From: a virus
DNA length: 35,796 nt
Reading direction: 5' to 3' (one strand)
IMG/VR virus record: IMGVR_UViG_3300025483_000037
Span: 1 to 35,796 of that record
Within the stretch, counting starts at the first letter, position 1. Each line of letters begins with the position of its first letter. Positions 22,366-30,406 of the stretch are shown here, piece after piece. A model generated the notes under the pieces. It was given only the letters and a program-made list of their open reading frames with translations. It did no database searches and had not been told where the DNA came from. Made by a program: the position numbers and the translations under genes.

Positions 22366-22708
22366 AATATATGTAGTAACAAAAGCAATCATCTATGGTC
22401 AGTTAATGCTTGAGGCAATGGATGAAGTAAAAGATTTACCAATTTTTAAATATTCTTTAAAAAGAAAAATAAATCAGGCTGAACAAGAACTAGAAAAAGA
22501 GTTAGGGAAATATATAATGACTCTGACTAAAAAAGATGAAGAGTTTTATTATAATCTTCAAACTCACATTGAAGATTTAATTACAAAATTATCTAAACTT
22601 TCAATCGAGGAATTGCCTTTAGTTAATAAAATAATTGATGAGTATATGAATGACTCAGACAATTGGAAAGAAAATTTAATTTTACAATTTAAAAAAATCA
22701 ATAGTTAA
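22355..22708 (+). CDS. unknown helical protein, 117 aa
   Basis: Starts MKDKIYVVTKAIIYGQLMLE. Nearly all alpha-helical with alternating Lys/Glu, probably a helical bundle (KRKINQAEQELEKELGKYIM). Coupled to the upstream 70-aa gene. No family recognised. Confidence 0.62.
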   Translation: MKDKIYVVTKAIIYGQLMLEAMDEVKDLPIFKYSLKRKINQAEQELEKELGKYIMTLTKKDEEFYYNLQTHIEDLITKLSKLSIEELPLVNKIIDEYMNDSDNWKENLILQFKKINS

Positions 22709-22749
22709 AGATTTTTAAAACTCACAAAAACAGAAACTTATAAACAAAC

Positions 22750-22803
22750 ACGAAACAAGGTATCAAATAATTAGTATAGTAAATATATAATCCCTTATTT
22801 CGT
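22750..22803 (+). promoter_or_regulatory. long-loop hairpin before the 102-aa gene
   Basis: ACGAAACAAGG (22750-22760) pairs with CCTTATTTCGT (22793-22803) with one mismatch, enclosing a 32-base AT-rich loop. It sits in a 122-base gap and is followed by CATTTAAACTTTTTAAAAATT and the ATG at 22831. Could be a processing site or hold an unrecognised promoter. Confidence 0.45.
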
Positions 22804-22830
22804 ATCAATCATTTAAACTTTTTAAAAATT

Positions 22831-23139
22831 ATGAACTCTCGTACAATAAGAAACTTACAAAAAAAGTATGGTTTAAAGAAGTATCAAGATGCAATTTCAA
22901 ATGGAACTGCATGGGGTAAATCTGCCAAATTTACACAAAGGTGTAAAGAATTACTCAAATCAGGAGCGTGTTATCTTCCTCCGAAATCTCATTACATTCA
23001 CTTTCATTCTGTTGTCCCTTCAAGACATGATATCCCTAAAGGTTCTTTAGGAACTATAGAGCATTCTATAAAGTTTTGGAGCGATGAATGGAACAAATCA
23101 CTATTAGTCGGTCAAATGATTCATGAGTCTTATGTTTAG
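22831..23139 (+). CDS. unknown protein, 102 aa
   Basis: Starts MNSRTIRNLQKKYGLKKYQD, a basic helical N-terminus; the C-terminal half has a His-rich beta segment (SHYIHFHSVVPSRHDI) and KFWSDEWNKSLLVGQMIHE. Several His could bind metal. Overlaps the next gene by 17 bases. Confidence 0.62.
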   Translation: MNSRTIRNLQKKYGLKKYQDAISNGTAWGKSAKFTQRCKELLKSGACYLPPKSHYIHFHSVVPSRHDIPKGSLGTIEHSIKFWSDEWNKSLLVGQMIHESYV

Positions 23140-23332
23140 AGACTACATATTGGAAGAAACTAATAGTTTTTTCAAAAAAGATGGGACTAGAATCATAGAG
23201 CGAAAATATTCTCATGGACTAATAACACGAGAAGTAGACACAACAAAAATCGATTGGTATAACAAATTAATAAATATAAAAAATGACAGGTTCAAACAAA
23301 CAAGTATGTCTGGAAGTAAAAAAAGTAATTAA
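23123..23332 (+). CDS. unknown protein, 69 aa
   Basis: Starts MSLMFRDYILEETNSFFKKD; Met4 at 23132 is an equally possible start. Beta-type middle (TRIIERKYSHGLITREVD). It overlaps the next gene by 50 bases (23283-23332), unusually long, so either its 3' end or the next start might be different from what I give. Confidence 0.5.
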   Translation: MSLMFRDYILEETNSFFKKDGTRIIERKYSHGLITREVDTTKIDWYNKLINIKNDRFKQTSMSGSKKSN

Positions 23333-23828
23333 CGAAATCACAAATCAAGATATTTCTAAAAAATTAAGAAAAAGAAAAATAGTAGAAGCAAGAGGCATTT
23401 ATTTTACCATATTAAGAGATGTTTATGGAATGCCTTACCAAGCAATTGGTGATACAATAGGAATGAATCATGCATCAGTTCTTCACTCTTGTAAAAACTT
23501 TAAGTATTGGCTAGTAACTAATAAGCAATTAAGAGACTACACAAATGAAGCATATAATGTAATAAAAGGCATTACAACTATAGAAGACTCTAGGGATACT
23601 TTGACAACTAAATTATATAGGGCTGAAGCAACTATAAAACAATTACGATTAAGTTTAAAACAAGAGGAAAATGTCAGCCTTCACGCTGTGGAAAGATATC
23701 AAAATGAACTTATGAGAATACAGAAAGCATCAACTCTTGAGACAATAATGAAAAATAAAAAAGTTAGATTAAGATTTCCAAATTTAATAGAACAAATAAA
23801 AAGCGAATTGAATAGAAGATATAGGTAA
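23283..23828 (+). CDS. DnaA domain IV-like DNA-binding protein, 181 aa
   Basis: Residues about 28-75 match the DNA-binding domain IV of DnaA: RKIVEARGIYFTILRDVYGM (basic helix), PYQAIGDTIGMNHASVLHSC (parallel to the DnaA signature IGxxFGxRDHTTVLHA). There is no AAA+ ATPase domain. The C-terminal part is coiled coil (RAEATIKQLRLSLKQEENVS) with a basic end. Such a protein could bind DnaA-box-like DNA as a regulator of phage or host replication initiation, or act as a transcription factor. It precedes the integrase gene and a promoter at 23837. Confidence 0.72.
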   Translation: MTGSNKQVCLEVKKVINEITNQDISKKLRKRKIVEARGIYFTILRDVYGMPYQAIGDTIGMNHASVLHSCKNFKYWLVTNKQLRDYTNEAYNVIKGITTIEDSRDTLTTKLYRAEATIKQLRLSLKQEENVSLHAVERYQNELMRIQKASTLETIMKNKKVRLRFPNLIEQIKSELNRRYR

Positions 23829-23836
23829 AAAAATTA

Positions 23837-23844
23837 TACATTTG
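23837..23844 (+). promoter_or_regulatory. Bacteroidota-type -7 element TACATTTG
   Basis: Exact TAnnTTTG match 30 bases before the ATG at 23874, the same distance as the element before 17373. Probably starts transcription of the 85-aa gene and the integrase region. No clear -33 TTG at standard spacing. Confidence 0.6.
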
Positions 23845-23873
23845 TTCATTAAAACTAATATTAAAAACTAATA

Positions 23874-24131
23874 ATGGAATTTAAAGTAGAAGAAACGAAA
23901 AACAATTTCGTACAAACTGCATCCGAATTATTGCAGATAAAAGAAATACCTACAACTGAAGTCTCAGAGTATGTATATGGTTCAAAACGAGCAAAATCCA
24001 AGTTAAATCAGAAAAAAACAGGTCACAATAAATTATTCTTATCAGAGTCTATGAGAATCATAGAGTTCTATGTAGAATTAAATAATAAGATAGTAAATAT
24101 AATAGAGCATAATAAAAAGGATATACAATAG
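23874..24131 (+). CDS. possible small DNA-binding protein, 85 aa
   Basis: Starts MEFKVEETKNNFVQTASELL. The central segment TTEVSEYVYGSKRAKSKLNQ is basic and could be a helix-turn-helix, followed by a helix SESMRIIEFYVELNNKIVNI. It lies just upstream of the integrase and has its own promoter element, the usual place for an excisionase or repressor-like protein, but sequence evidence for a named family is lacking. Confidence 0.55.
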   Translation: MEFKVEETKNNFVQTASELLQIKEIPTTEVSEYVYGSKRAKSKLNQKKTGHNKLFLSESMRIIEFYVELNNKIVNIIEHNKKDIQ

Positions 24132-24204
24132 TGTAATGAAATCAATTGATGTTATACTACTTCCCCTAGGGACTACAACTTTCGCTCATTCCAGACAATG
24201 GAGA

Positions 24205-24249
24205 GGGTACTCGGTAACACTAGGGAAAAATTTAACACCAAGTGTTACC
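24205..24249. promoter_or_regulatory. inverted repeat upstream of the integrase, possible attP or operator
   Basis: GGTAACACT (24213-24221) and AGTGTTACC (24241-24249) are perfect 9-base inverted arms separated by 19 bases. The left arm is part of GGGTACTCGGTAACA (24205-24219), shared with the 16.5-kb control region. Within the 173-base gap before the integrase, it may be integrase arm/core sites or a regulator site; the low T content after the right arm argues against a terminator. Confidence 0.55.
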
Positions 24250-24304
24250 ACACATTATTTATCCTATTTATTCAGCCTAATTTTTCAAACTTTAAATAAC
24301 TGCT

Positions 24305-25528
24305 ATGAATAAATATACTCTATACAATAGAAAGGGAAGGCTTTATGCTAGAATCAACAGGGACAAGTTCTTTTCTTTAGGACTGAAAGTTCCTGAAAAT
24401 GCAATGTTAAACTTCCAAACTAAAAAAGTTGATGGCAGTTCTTCATTGGTTCATAAGATAAATGTAGAACTATCTAGATGGGACTTACTCTTTAATAAGT
24501 ATATAACTAGAAGCCCTGAAGATATTTGTAGGCTATGGTCACCCCCAAATGAAACAAAGAAAAATCATTCAGGTAAACAAACATTTGTAAATCTGTTTGA
24601 AGACATTTATGATAAGATGTACAATGGTATAATATTGAACGATGGTAATTTGTTTACTATGACAACACTTAAAACTTACGTTTGTGTATACCATATTTTA
24701 CAGACATTTCCTGAAACAATTTACGTTGATGATATTGATGAAGGAAGCACACAGGATAGAAAAGAAAAGATTAAAAGAAGGTCTGAACTGAATGGATATT
24801 TTAATGCATTTAATCTTTATTCAATGCAACTAGGAAACAGACCATCATCTAGAAGAAATCAAATTAAAATATTAAAATCTATTTTAAATAAAGCAATGAA
24901 GTTTTATGGGTATTACTTTACAAGCCCTCCAAAACCAAAGGAATTGAAAAGCCCTGTCATTGCTCTTGAGCCTAGTGATGTAGAGATGCTACATAAGAAT
25001 CCTCCTATAGATATTAAACTAACAAAGGCATGGTACTATACAAGATTCATGCTACATTCTTGTATGAGAATTAGTGATATGATAGGCTTTAAAATACCTA
25101 AAGGAGATGATTACATCACATATATCAGTAAAAAATCCACAACTCAATCTACTTTTTATTTACCTAAAGATGTAAGAGAATATTTATTACGAGATGAGAA
25201 AGGATATACTATGGTAGGGTTCAGAAATGATTTAAAAAGATTATTAAAATCTTATGATGAATTCAATAAAGAGAAAAGAATTACAACTTTTGATGTTGAA
25301 GGAAATCCTGTAGTTGCAATGCTTCCAATTTATGAAGTGATTACTCCACATAAATTAAGGAGTAGTGGAATTACTTGGTACTTGTCATTAGGATATACTG
25401 AGAAACAAGTAAGAGAGATATCAGGACATTCAAACGGATCTGTTGCTTTCTATAGATACACAGACCATACAGATGCAAAGACAAAACAAAGACAGGCAAA
25501 CAAAATTAACGAATTGTTAAAAGTATAG
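24305..25528 (+). CDS. int: tyrosine recombinase / integrase, 407 aa
   Basis: C-terminal catalytic domain with MRISDMIGF (Arg255), the beta-hairpin lysine region YISKKSTTQ (about 276), HKLRSSG (His349, Arg352), SGHSN (His375) and FYRYTDH (nucleophile most likely Tyr385, Tyr383 being the alternative). The N-terminal about 90 residues form a beta-type arm-binding-like region and residues 90-215 a SAM-like core-binding domain. It would integrate the phage or resolve dimers; a temperate life style is inferred. A GGTCACCCC(C) motif is embedded at 24537. Confidence 0.93.
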   Translation: MNKYTLYNRKGRLYARINRDKFFSLGLKVPENAMLNFQTKKVDGSSSLVHKINVELSRWDLLFNKYITRSPEDICRLWSPPNETKKNHSGKQTFVNLFEDIYDKMYNGIILNDGNLFTMTTLKTYVCVYHILQTFPETIYVDDIDEGSTQDRKEKIKRRSELNGYFNAFNLYSMQLGNRPSSRRNQIKILKSILNKAMKFYGYYFTSPPKPKELKSPVIALEPSDVEMLHKNPPIDIKLTKAWYYTRFMLHSCMRISDMIGFKIPKGDDYITYISKKSTTQSTFYLPKDVREYLLRDEKGYTMVGFRNDLKRLLKSYDEFNKEKRITTFDVEGNPVVAMLPIYEVITPHKLRSSGITWYLSLGYTEKQVREISGHSNGSVAFYRYTDHTDAKTKQRQANKINELLKV

Positions 25529-25615
25529 TTAATAACTAATTTACAAACGTATAATTTCATATTTTATTTATCGTAAATTACAGTCATTAAACCACGACTC
25601 TATGAACGATAATAC

Positions 25616-25843
25616 ATGGTCAGAATTGATTTCGACAATAAAGAGATTATACATGATAGGAAAAGATATCCTCTTAAACCTTTCAAACTTTTTTTGCTCG
25701 AACATCATGAAGAACTATGTGTAAAGCATCGGATTAGAGGATGGGTTTTTGATTGGGAAACGATTATGTTTCACACTCGAAAATATTATATAATCAATTT
25801 TTATTTAAACAATATTCTTAATGAAACTAAAAAGAAAACTTAA
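25616..25843 (+). CDS. unknown protein, 75 aa
   Basis: Starts MVRIDFDNKEIIHDRKRYPL; basic, aromatic (KLFLLEHHEELCVKHRIRGW). A competing 39-codon frame begins at 25602, but the 75-aa frame has better protein-like composition. Its end overlaps the annealing-protein start by 23 bases. It may be regulatory; no family recognised. Confidence 0.5.
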   Translation: MVRIDFDNKEIIHDRKRYPLKPFKLFLLEHHEELCVKHRIRGWVFDWETIMFHTRKYYIINFYLNNILNETKKKT

Positions 25844-26336
25844 AAAAATTACGATTGCAGGTAAAAAGGAAATCGTACCATGGGTAGAAAGATTATCTTA
25901 CTTCAATCAATACTTCCCAAAGCACACTACAAAAACAGAGATTACACATATTGATAACACATTCGTTGTTATGCGAGGTATTGTTCTTGATGAGAATGAT
26001 AGAGAAATTTCTGATGGTGTTGCTCACAAAAAAGTAAATGAGCCTTTCTCATTTCAAAAATGTCAATCAGGTGCATTAAATAGAGCATTGTTTATAATGG
26101 GTATTCACGATAGTGGAGAAGATTCTATTATGGATGAAGATGATGCAAATGATTTAAATGATATGGTCAATCAAAAATTTACTGCAATGGTAGATCATTT
26201 AGATATTGACTATGCAATGGTAGAGTCTAAATTACCATCCTACTCAAAGCAGTTTACTCCTGCGCAAATGACATTTTTAAAAAAAGAAATCAATAAAAGA
26301 AAATCTGCAAAAGCAGTAAAACAAGCAAGTAAATAA
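25821..26336 (+). CDS. single-strand annealing protein (Rad52/Sak/ERF type), 171 aa
   Basis: The segment EISDGVAHKKVNEPFSFQKC followed by QSGALNRALFIMGI matches the Rad52-superfamily phage recombinase pattern, in which Q-x-A-x-x-R-A-L-x-x-x-G-I ends the core. The N-terminal VPWVERLSYFNQYFPKHTTK and the strand HIDNTFVVMRGIVLDEND fit the double-stranded core beta sheet. It is followed by the YqaJ exonuclease gene, the usual partner pair for Red/RecET-like recombination. The last 40 residues are helical and Lys-rich. Confidence 0.75.
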   Translation: MKLKRKLKKITIAGKKEIVPWVERLSYFNQYFPKHTTKTEITHIDNTFVVMRGIVLDENDREISDGVAHKKVNEPFSFQKCQSGALNRALFIMGIHDSGEDSIMDEDDANDLNDMVNQKFTAMVDHLDIDYAMVESKLPSYSKQFTPAQMTFLKKEINKRKSAKAVKQASK

Positions 26337-26348
26337 CCAACTAATTAA

Positions 26349-26414
26349 GGGGAGGGCAAACCAACAACAAATGTCTTTGGTAACAAGCCTTCTGACATTC
26401 CCTCCCTTTTTTTT
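26349..26414 (+). terminator. two-tier intrinsic terminator / attenuator
   Basis: Outer stem GGGAGGG (26350-26356) / CCCTCCC (26400-26406); inner stem AATGTC (26370-26375) / GACATT (26394-26399); then eight T (26407-26414). A 13-base bulge on the 5' side (CAAACCAACAACA) carries the leader-ORF initiation motif. It lies between two co-directional recombination genes, so it must be read through or conditionally formed for exonuclease expression. Confidence 0.85.
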
Positions 26415-26430
26415 AAATGTATTAATATGA
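26371..26430 (+). CDS. 19-aa putative leader peptide overlapping the terminator
   Basis: ATG at 26371, preceded by AACCAACAACAA, encodes MSLVTSLLTFPPFFLNVLI and stops with TGA at 26428-26430, overlapping the ATG of the exonuclease (ATGA). Its codons cover the inner stem, the 3' outer stem and the T run, so a translating ribosome would open the terminator. Two Pro and two Phe codons lie at the outer stem. Whether it is translated is inference. Confidence 0.5.
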   Translation: MSLVTSLLTFPPFFLNVLI

Positions 26431-27455
26431 AGTTAAAAAAAATATCAACAAGAAACTTGACCTACGATGAGTGGGTAGAGTTAAGAATGGGATTAGTAAA
26501 AGATGGAATGGTAGGAGGAAGTGATGCCTCAACTATATTAGGACTAAACCCTTGGACATCAAAGATAAATAGATGGAATCAAAGTTTAGGAACTTCAAAT
26601 ATTCATACAATAGATAATGAGGTTATGTTTCATGGTAGGTTATTAGAAGACTATGTTGCTGATTTATGGCAATATTGGTCAGGTGAGCCAATTGACATGA
26701 TAAACAATTACAAGCAAGGCGTAAAATTAAGAACTTGCAGACGTAGGAATTTTATTTTTATCAATAATAAATATCCTTGGTTGTTTGCAAACTTAGATAG
26801 AGAAATCCTTAGACATGATGAAAGACAAGGTAAGGGAATATTAGAAATTAAAACAATCTCATCTTTTAATTCTGATAAATGGCAAGGAGGTATTCCTCCA
26901 TACTACATTGCTCAAGTACAATTATATATGTTGGTAATGGATGTAGAATATTGTGATATGGCACTACTAAAAGATGGTAGACACATGGATGTTTTTACTA
27001 TTGATAGAAATAGAGATTTACAAGATACAATTATAGAAGAAACTTATAAGTTTTATGAGTCTGTACAGGAGGCTAGAACTATCATAGAGGCATATCCTTC
27101 AAACACAGGACAAAATGAATTATATGATAAAATAGCACACCTAGAGCCTAATGTAGAAGATGGATACAAACCTGATTTAGATAGTTTCTTGTCAGATAAA
27201 CACAAATCTAAATTGAATAGAACAAAGATTGATGCTTCGGAAGAACTACATCAGTTGTCTGCAATGTATTGTGTAGAGAGAGATAGAGAAAAAGAATCGA
27301 GGCTTTTGAAACAACAAATTGCTCAACAAATTAAATCTATCATGGTAAAGAGAGGGGCGCAGGAAGTTGATTTCGGAGACCAGGGAAAGATTATCTGGCA
27401 AAAAACATTTAATGTAAAGTATAACCCTGTGTTAAAACAGAAAGTAAATTTTTAA
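26427..27455 (+). CDS. YqaJ-family / lambda exonuclease-like nuclease, 342 aa
   Basis: GGSDASTILGLNPW (residues 30-43) is the family signature; LFANLDREI (Asp124) and ILEIKT (Glu140, Lys142) form the PD-(D/E)XK active site, and PYYIAQVQLYM matches the following helix. It would digest one DNA strand from ends to produce the substrate for the neighbouring annealing protein. The C-terminal about 130 residues contain a Lys/Gln-rich helix (KESRLLKQQIAQQIKSIMVK) and a last beta segment, as in many phage members. Its ATG overlaps the leader ORF. Confidence 0.92.
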   Translation: MKLKKISTRNLTYDEWVELRMGLVKDGMVGGSDASTILGLNPWTSKINRWNQSLGTSNIHTIDNEVMFHGRLLEDYVADLWQYWSGEPIDMINNYKQGVKLRTCRRRNFIFINNKYPWLFANLDREILRHDERQGKGILEIKTISSFNSDKWQGGIPPYYIAQVQLYMLVMDVEYCDMALLKDGRHMDVFTIDRNRDLQDTIIEETYKFYESVQEARTIIEAYPSNTGQNELYDKIAHLEPNVEDGYKPDLDSFLSDKHKSKLNRTKIDASEELHQLSAMYCVERDREKESRLLKQQIAQQIKSIMVKRGAQEVDFGDQGKIIWQKTFNVKYNPVLKQKVNF

Positions 27456-27456
27456 A

Positions 27457-27819
27457 ATGGAATTAAAAAACATAAGAGAAGGAATATTAAAAAACATGGC
27501 TGTGAAAAACAGATGGAATCTAGAGGTAGATCAAGTTATAGAAGGTAACTCATATTTTGGTCAGTGTATTTTTATTGGAGTTGCCTCTATGTATGGATTT
27601 AACAATCAATCTGTAAAAGATTTCTTATCTATCAGTACGGATGAAAGAGATTTTATGGAGGATAAATTTTTGAGAATACTACAAGATAGTTTCGATAAAA
27701 AAAATGATTCAGTAACTGCAAAGAGATTTCAGATAAAAGTAAACTTGATACTTAACTATATAAGACACGAATTTAAAAAGACTGTTAACCTTAAAGACAT
27801 AATACAAAATAAAATATAA
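27457..27819 (+). CDS. unknown protein, 120 aa
   Basis: Starts MELKNIREGILKNMAVKNRW one base after the exonuclease stop. Contains a helix-rich sequence with FGQCIFIGVASMYGFNNQSV then KDFLSISTDERDFMEDKFLR; this resembles the DnaA domain IV or phage-regulator layout where a small helix-turn-helix follows, but I am not certain. Stop and next ATG overlap by one base. Confidence 0.6.
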   Translation: MELKNIREGILKNMAVKNRWNLEVDQVIEGNSYFGQCIFIGVASMYGFNNQSVKDFLSISTDERDFMEDKFLRILQDSFDKKNDSVTAKRFQIKVNLILNYIRHEFKKTVNLKDIIQNKI

Positions 27820-28079
27820 TGAATATAGACATCAATGGTAAGGTAAGGTACATATCAAAAGAAAATAAAGTTACAAGCGATAAGGCTAATCATGCTTTTA
27901 AAATTATTGTAATTGAGACTTTAATGGATTCTTATGTTGCAGTTCATGTATGGAATGAAAAACTTGATGTATTAAATGAAATAAGAATAAATGACATTGT
28001 TGAACTTTCTTGTAGGCTAGAGTCACATAAAAACAAAAAGAATCCAAACTTATGGTTTCATAAAATACTACTCAAATGA
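27819..28079 (+). CDS. DUF3127-like OB-fold protein, 86 aa
   Basis: NIDINGKVRYISKENKV, then AFKIIVIETLMDSYVAVHVW, then INDIVELSCRLESHKNKKNP and a final strand LWFHKILLK follow the OB-fold order seen in DUF3127, a single-strand-binding-like family common in Bacteroidota phages. Probably binds single-stranded DNA. It is related in plan to the 122-aa product at 31277. Overlaps the next gene by four bases. Confidence 0.65.
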   Translation: MNIDINGKVRYISKENKVTSDKANHAFKIIVIETLMDSYVAVHVWNEKLDVLNEIRINDIVELSCRLESHKNKKNPNLWFHKILLK

Positions 28080-28696
28080 TCAGATCCTCAACTATAATAT
28101 ATTCAGTTATGAGGAAGCATGACCTTACGCCTTACTCTTATCTTATTGCTGACTTGATACACAAGTATACATCAGGGCAAGGTTTTTGTAATCAAACCCT
28201 AAAATTTATTGCACATGAATTAAGTATTTCTACTAGAAATATAACACGATGTGTATCTATACTTATAGAAAAAGGTCTTATAGAAAATATAGGAAACAAA
28301 TCTAATCCTAAATATAGAACAACTACACTATGGTTTGAATTAGTAGTTACTGAAACAGGAGGAGAAGTTTTAAAAGAAAATTATAAAAAAGTTTGTGAGG
28401 ATGTAATTGAATACATCAATCTCACATTTGATAAAAAATATAATCCATCTACTTATAATGATAGGTTTAAAATTATCCTAAATAAAACATTTAACGGAAA
28501 GAAAATTACTGGTGAGATAATGGTTGAGGTGTTTAAGTTCTGTAAGATTACTTGGAGTGAACAATATCAATCTTCTGTAACACCTGAAACTATTTTTGGA
28601 AATAAATTCATGACAAAATATTTATTACAATACAATGAATGGTCTCTAAATAATAAAACACATATAAAAGAACGAAAGCACATAGCCATAATATGA
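28076..28696 (+). CDS. phage replication initiator-like protein, 206 aa
   Basis: The N-terminal domain is a winged helix (FIAHELSISTRNITRCVSIL, IEKGLIENIGNKSNPKYRTT), as in replisome organisers. The C-terminal segment from about residue 120 (VIEYINLTFDKKYNPSTYND, then VFKFCKITWSEQYQSSVTPE, TIFGNKFMTKYLLQYNEW) matches the conserved phage C-terminal domain Phg_2220_C with its 'xxPxTLFGxKFxxYL' ending. It likely binds the origin and recruits the helicase encoded next (4-base overlap). Confidence 0.8.
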   Translation: MIRSSTIIYSVMRKHDLTPYSYLIADLIHKYTSGQGFCNQTLKFIAHELSISTRNITRCVSILIEKGLIENIGNKSNPKYRTTTLWFELVVTETGGEVLKENYKKVCEDVIEYINLTFDKKYNPSTYNDRFKIILNKTFNGKKITGEIMVEVFKFCKITWSEQYQSSVTPETIFGNKFMTKYLLQYNEWSLNNKTHIKERKHIAII

Positions 28697-30405
28697 AAAC
28701 TATTGACAAACTACATGACCTTGGTATTAGATTTAATACCATTAAAAATGACGGACCAACTAAAACTACTTGCCCTTGGTGTAGTCATACAAGAAAAAGA
28801 AATAAAAGTGAAAAATGTTTAAGGGTTTGGCCTGAAGAAGGTACATATTATTGTCATCATTGTGGGACAAGTGGGTCAGTACAAGAATACGAAACCGAAT
28901 ATGAATTACCTACTGCCATGTCTAAACCTGTGACAAGTAAAGTAGTCAAATGGTTTGAGGGTAGGGGAATTAGTCAGAGAACTTTACAATGTTATGGCGT
29001 TACAGAGGGCGTAGAGTATATGCCCCAAATACAAAAAGAGGTCAATGTAATTCAGTTTAATTACTTAAAGAGAGGCAGAAAGATTAATATAAAATTTAGA
29101 GACGCTCAAAAGAATTTTAAATTAAATAAAGGATCTGAACTTACAATGTATGGTTTGGATATTATTAAAGATTCTTCATGGTGTATAATAACTGAAGGAG
29201 AGATTGATGCCTTATCATTTTATGAGGCTGGAACATTAACAGAAAAATTAATGTTTGCTTGTAGTGTTCCTAATGGCGCATCTACAGGGAATCAAAACCT
29301 ATCATACCTAGATAATTCTATAGATTATTTTGAAGAAAAGGATAAGGTATATATAGCAGTAGATAACGATGCTCCAGGAATTAAACTGCGAGATGAATTG
29401 TCTAGAAGAATTGGAAAAGAAAAAGTTTGGTTAGTGTCTTACCCTGATGGTTGTAAAGACGCTAATGATGTATTGTTAAAATTTAGTGCAGAAGAGTTAG
29501 TAAAATGCATTGAAGTTGCAAAGCCTTTCCCTCTAGAAGGGATAAGTAAAGCCAAGGATGTCAGTGATGAAGTATATCATATGTACAATTATGGTATGCC
29601 AAGAGGAGAGGAGATTGGTTTTGACAACTTCGATAAACTACTTACATGGAGACCGAGTGAGTTTACATTAGTAACAGGAGTTCCTGGACATGGTAAATCT
29701 TCATTTGTAGATGAGGCAATAGTTAGACTTGCAAAAAAAGGTTGGAAGTTTGGTATATTTTCTGCTGAGAAGCAACCAATTAAAGTACATATAGCAGAAC
29801 TTATAGAAAAGTATTTAGGAAAACCTTTTGGTAAAGGTTCGTCTGATGGTGTACAAGAACATGAATTAAAACCAGCAATAGACTTTGTAAACAAGCATTT
29901 CTTTTTTATTAATTTAAAAGACAATGATCTAACCGTAGAAGGCATTTTAAACAAGGGTAAGGAACTTGTAAAGAAAGAAGGTATATCGTGTCTTATAATT
30001 GATAATTGGGCTTTTGTAGAGCATAAGATAGAGAGAGGAATGAATGAGCATCAGTATACAGGATTGCAATTATCAAAAATAAAAATATTTAAAGAAGCAT
30101 TTGATTGTGGTGTTGTATTAGTTGCACACCCTCAAAAACTAAAGAAGGAGAATGGGAAGGTAGAAGTCGCTTCAGGTTACAGCGTAAGTGGCTCCTCCCA
30201 CTTCTTCAATAAAGTAGATAACGGTATTACAGTATATAGAGATTTTGAAAAAGAAATAGTAGAAGTGCATGTATGGAAAGTAAGGTGGAGGTTTACAGGT
30301 AAGACAGGAATGCAAGAGTTTAAATACAATTTAAGAACAACATGTTATAACGAAATATATGAGACAGAATCACCAAGCCAATTCCCAAAATTCCAAGGAC
30401 AGTAA
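28693..30405 (+). CDS. primase-helicase (T7 gp4 / Twinkle type), 570 aa
   Basis: Zinc-binding N-terminus: CPWC (27-30) and CHHC (54-57). Toprim primase: TEGEIDALS (Glu168, Glu170) and VDNDAPG (Asp224, Asp226). RecA-type DnaB helicase: GVPGHGKSS Walker A (329-337), LIIDNW Walker B (Asp437), then VAHPQKLK as the motif 3/4 His-containing strand and YSVSGSSHFFNKVDNGITVY near the arginine finger region. Unwinds DNA and synthesises primers at the phage fork. It overlaps the initiator gene by 4 bases, the normal replication cluster. Confidence 0.95.
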   Translation: MKTIDKLHDLGIRFNTIKNDGPTKTTCPWCSHTRKRNKSEKCLRVWPEEGTYYCHHCGTSGSVQEYETEYELPTAMSKPVTSKVVKWFEGRGISQRTLQCYGVTEGVEYMPQIQKEVNVIQFNYLKRGRKINIKFRDAQKNFKLNKGSELTMYGLDIIKDSSWCIITEGEIDALSFYEAGTLTEKLMFACSVPNGASTGNQNLSYLDNSIDYFEEKDKVYIAVDNDAPGIKLRDELSRRIGKEKVWLVSYPDGCKDANDVLLKFSAEELVKCIEVAKPFPLEGISKAKDVSDEVYHMYNYGMPRGEEIGFDNFDKLLTWRPSEFTLVTGVPGHGKSSFVDEAIVRLAKKGWKFGIFSAEKQPIKVHIAELIEKYLGKPFGKGSSDGVQEHELKPAIDFVNKHFFFINLKDNDLTVEGILNKGKELVKKEGISCLIIDNWAFVEHKIERGMNEHQYTGLQLSKIKIFKEAFDCGVVLVAHPQKLKKENGKVEVASGYSVSGSSHFFNKVDNGITVYRDFEKEIVEVHVWKVRWRFTGKTGMQEFKYNLRTTCYNEIYETESPSQFPKFQGQ

Positions 30406-30406
30406 A

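Noticed and set aside
24213-24249. Rho-independent terminator before the integrase
   Set aside because: The 19-base loop is long and no T run follows the right arm (ACACATTATT), so the inverted repeat is better explained as a protein-binding site.
29589-29954. A 121-aa minus-strand frame
   Set aside because: It is antisense to the Walker A region of the primase-helicase and has no independent support.
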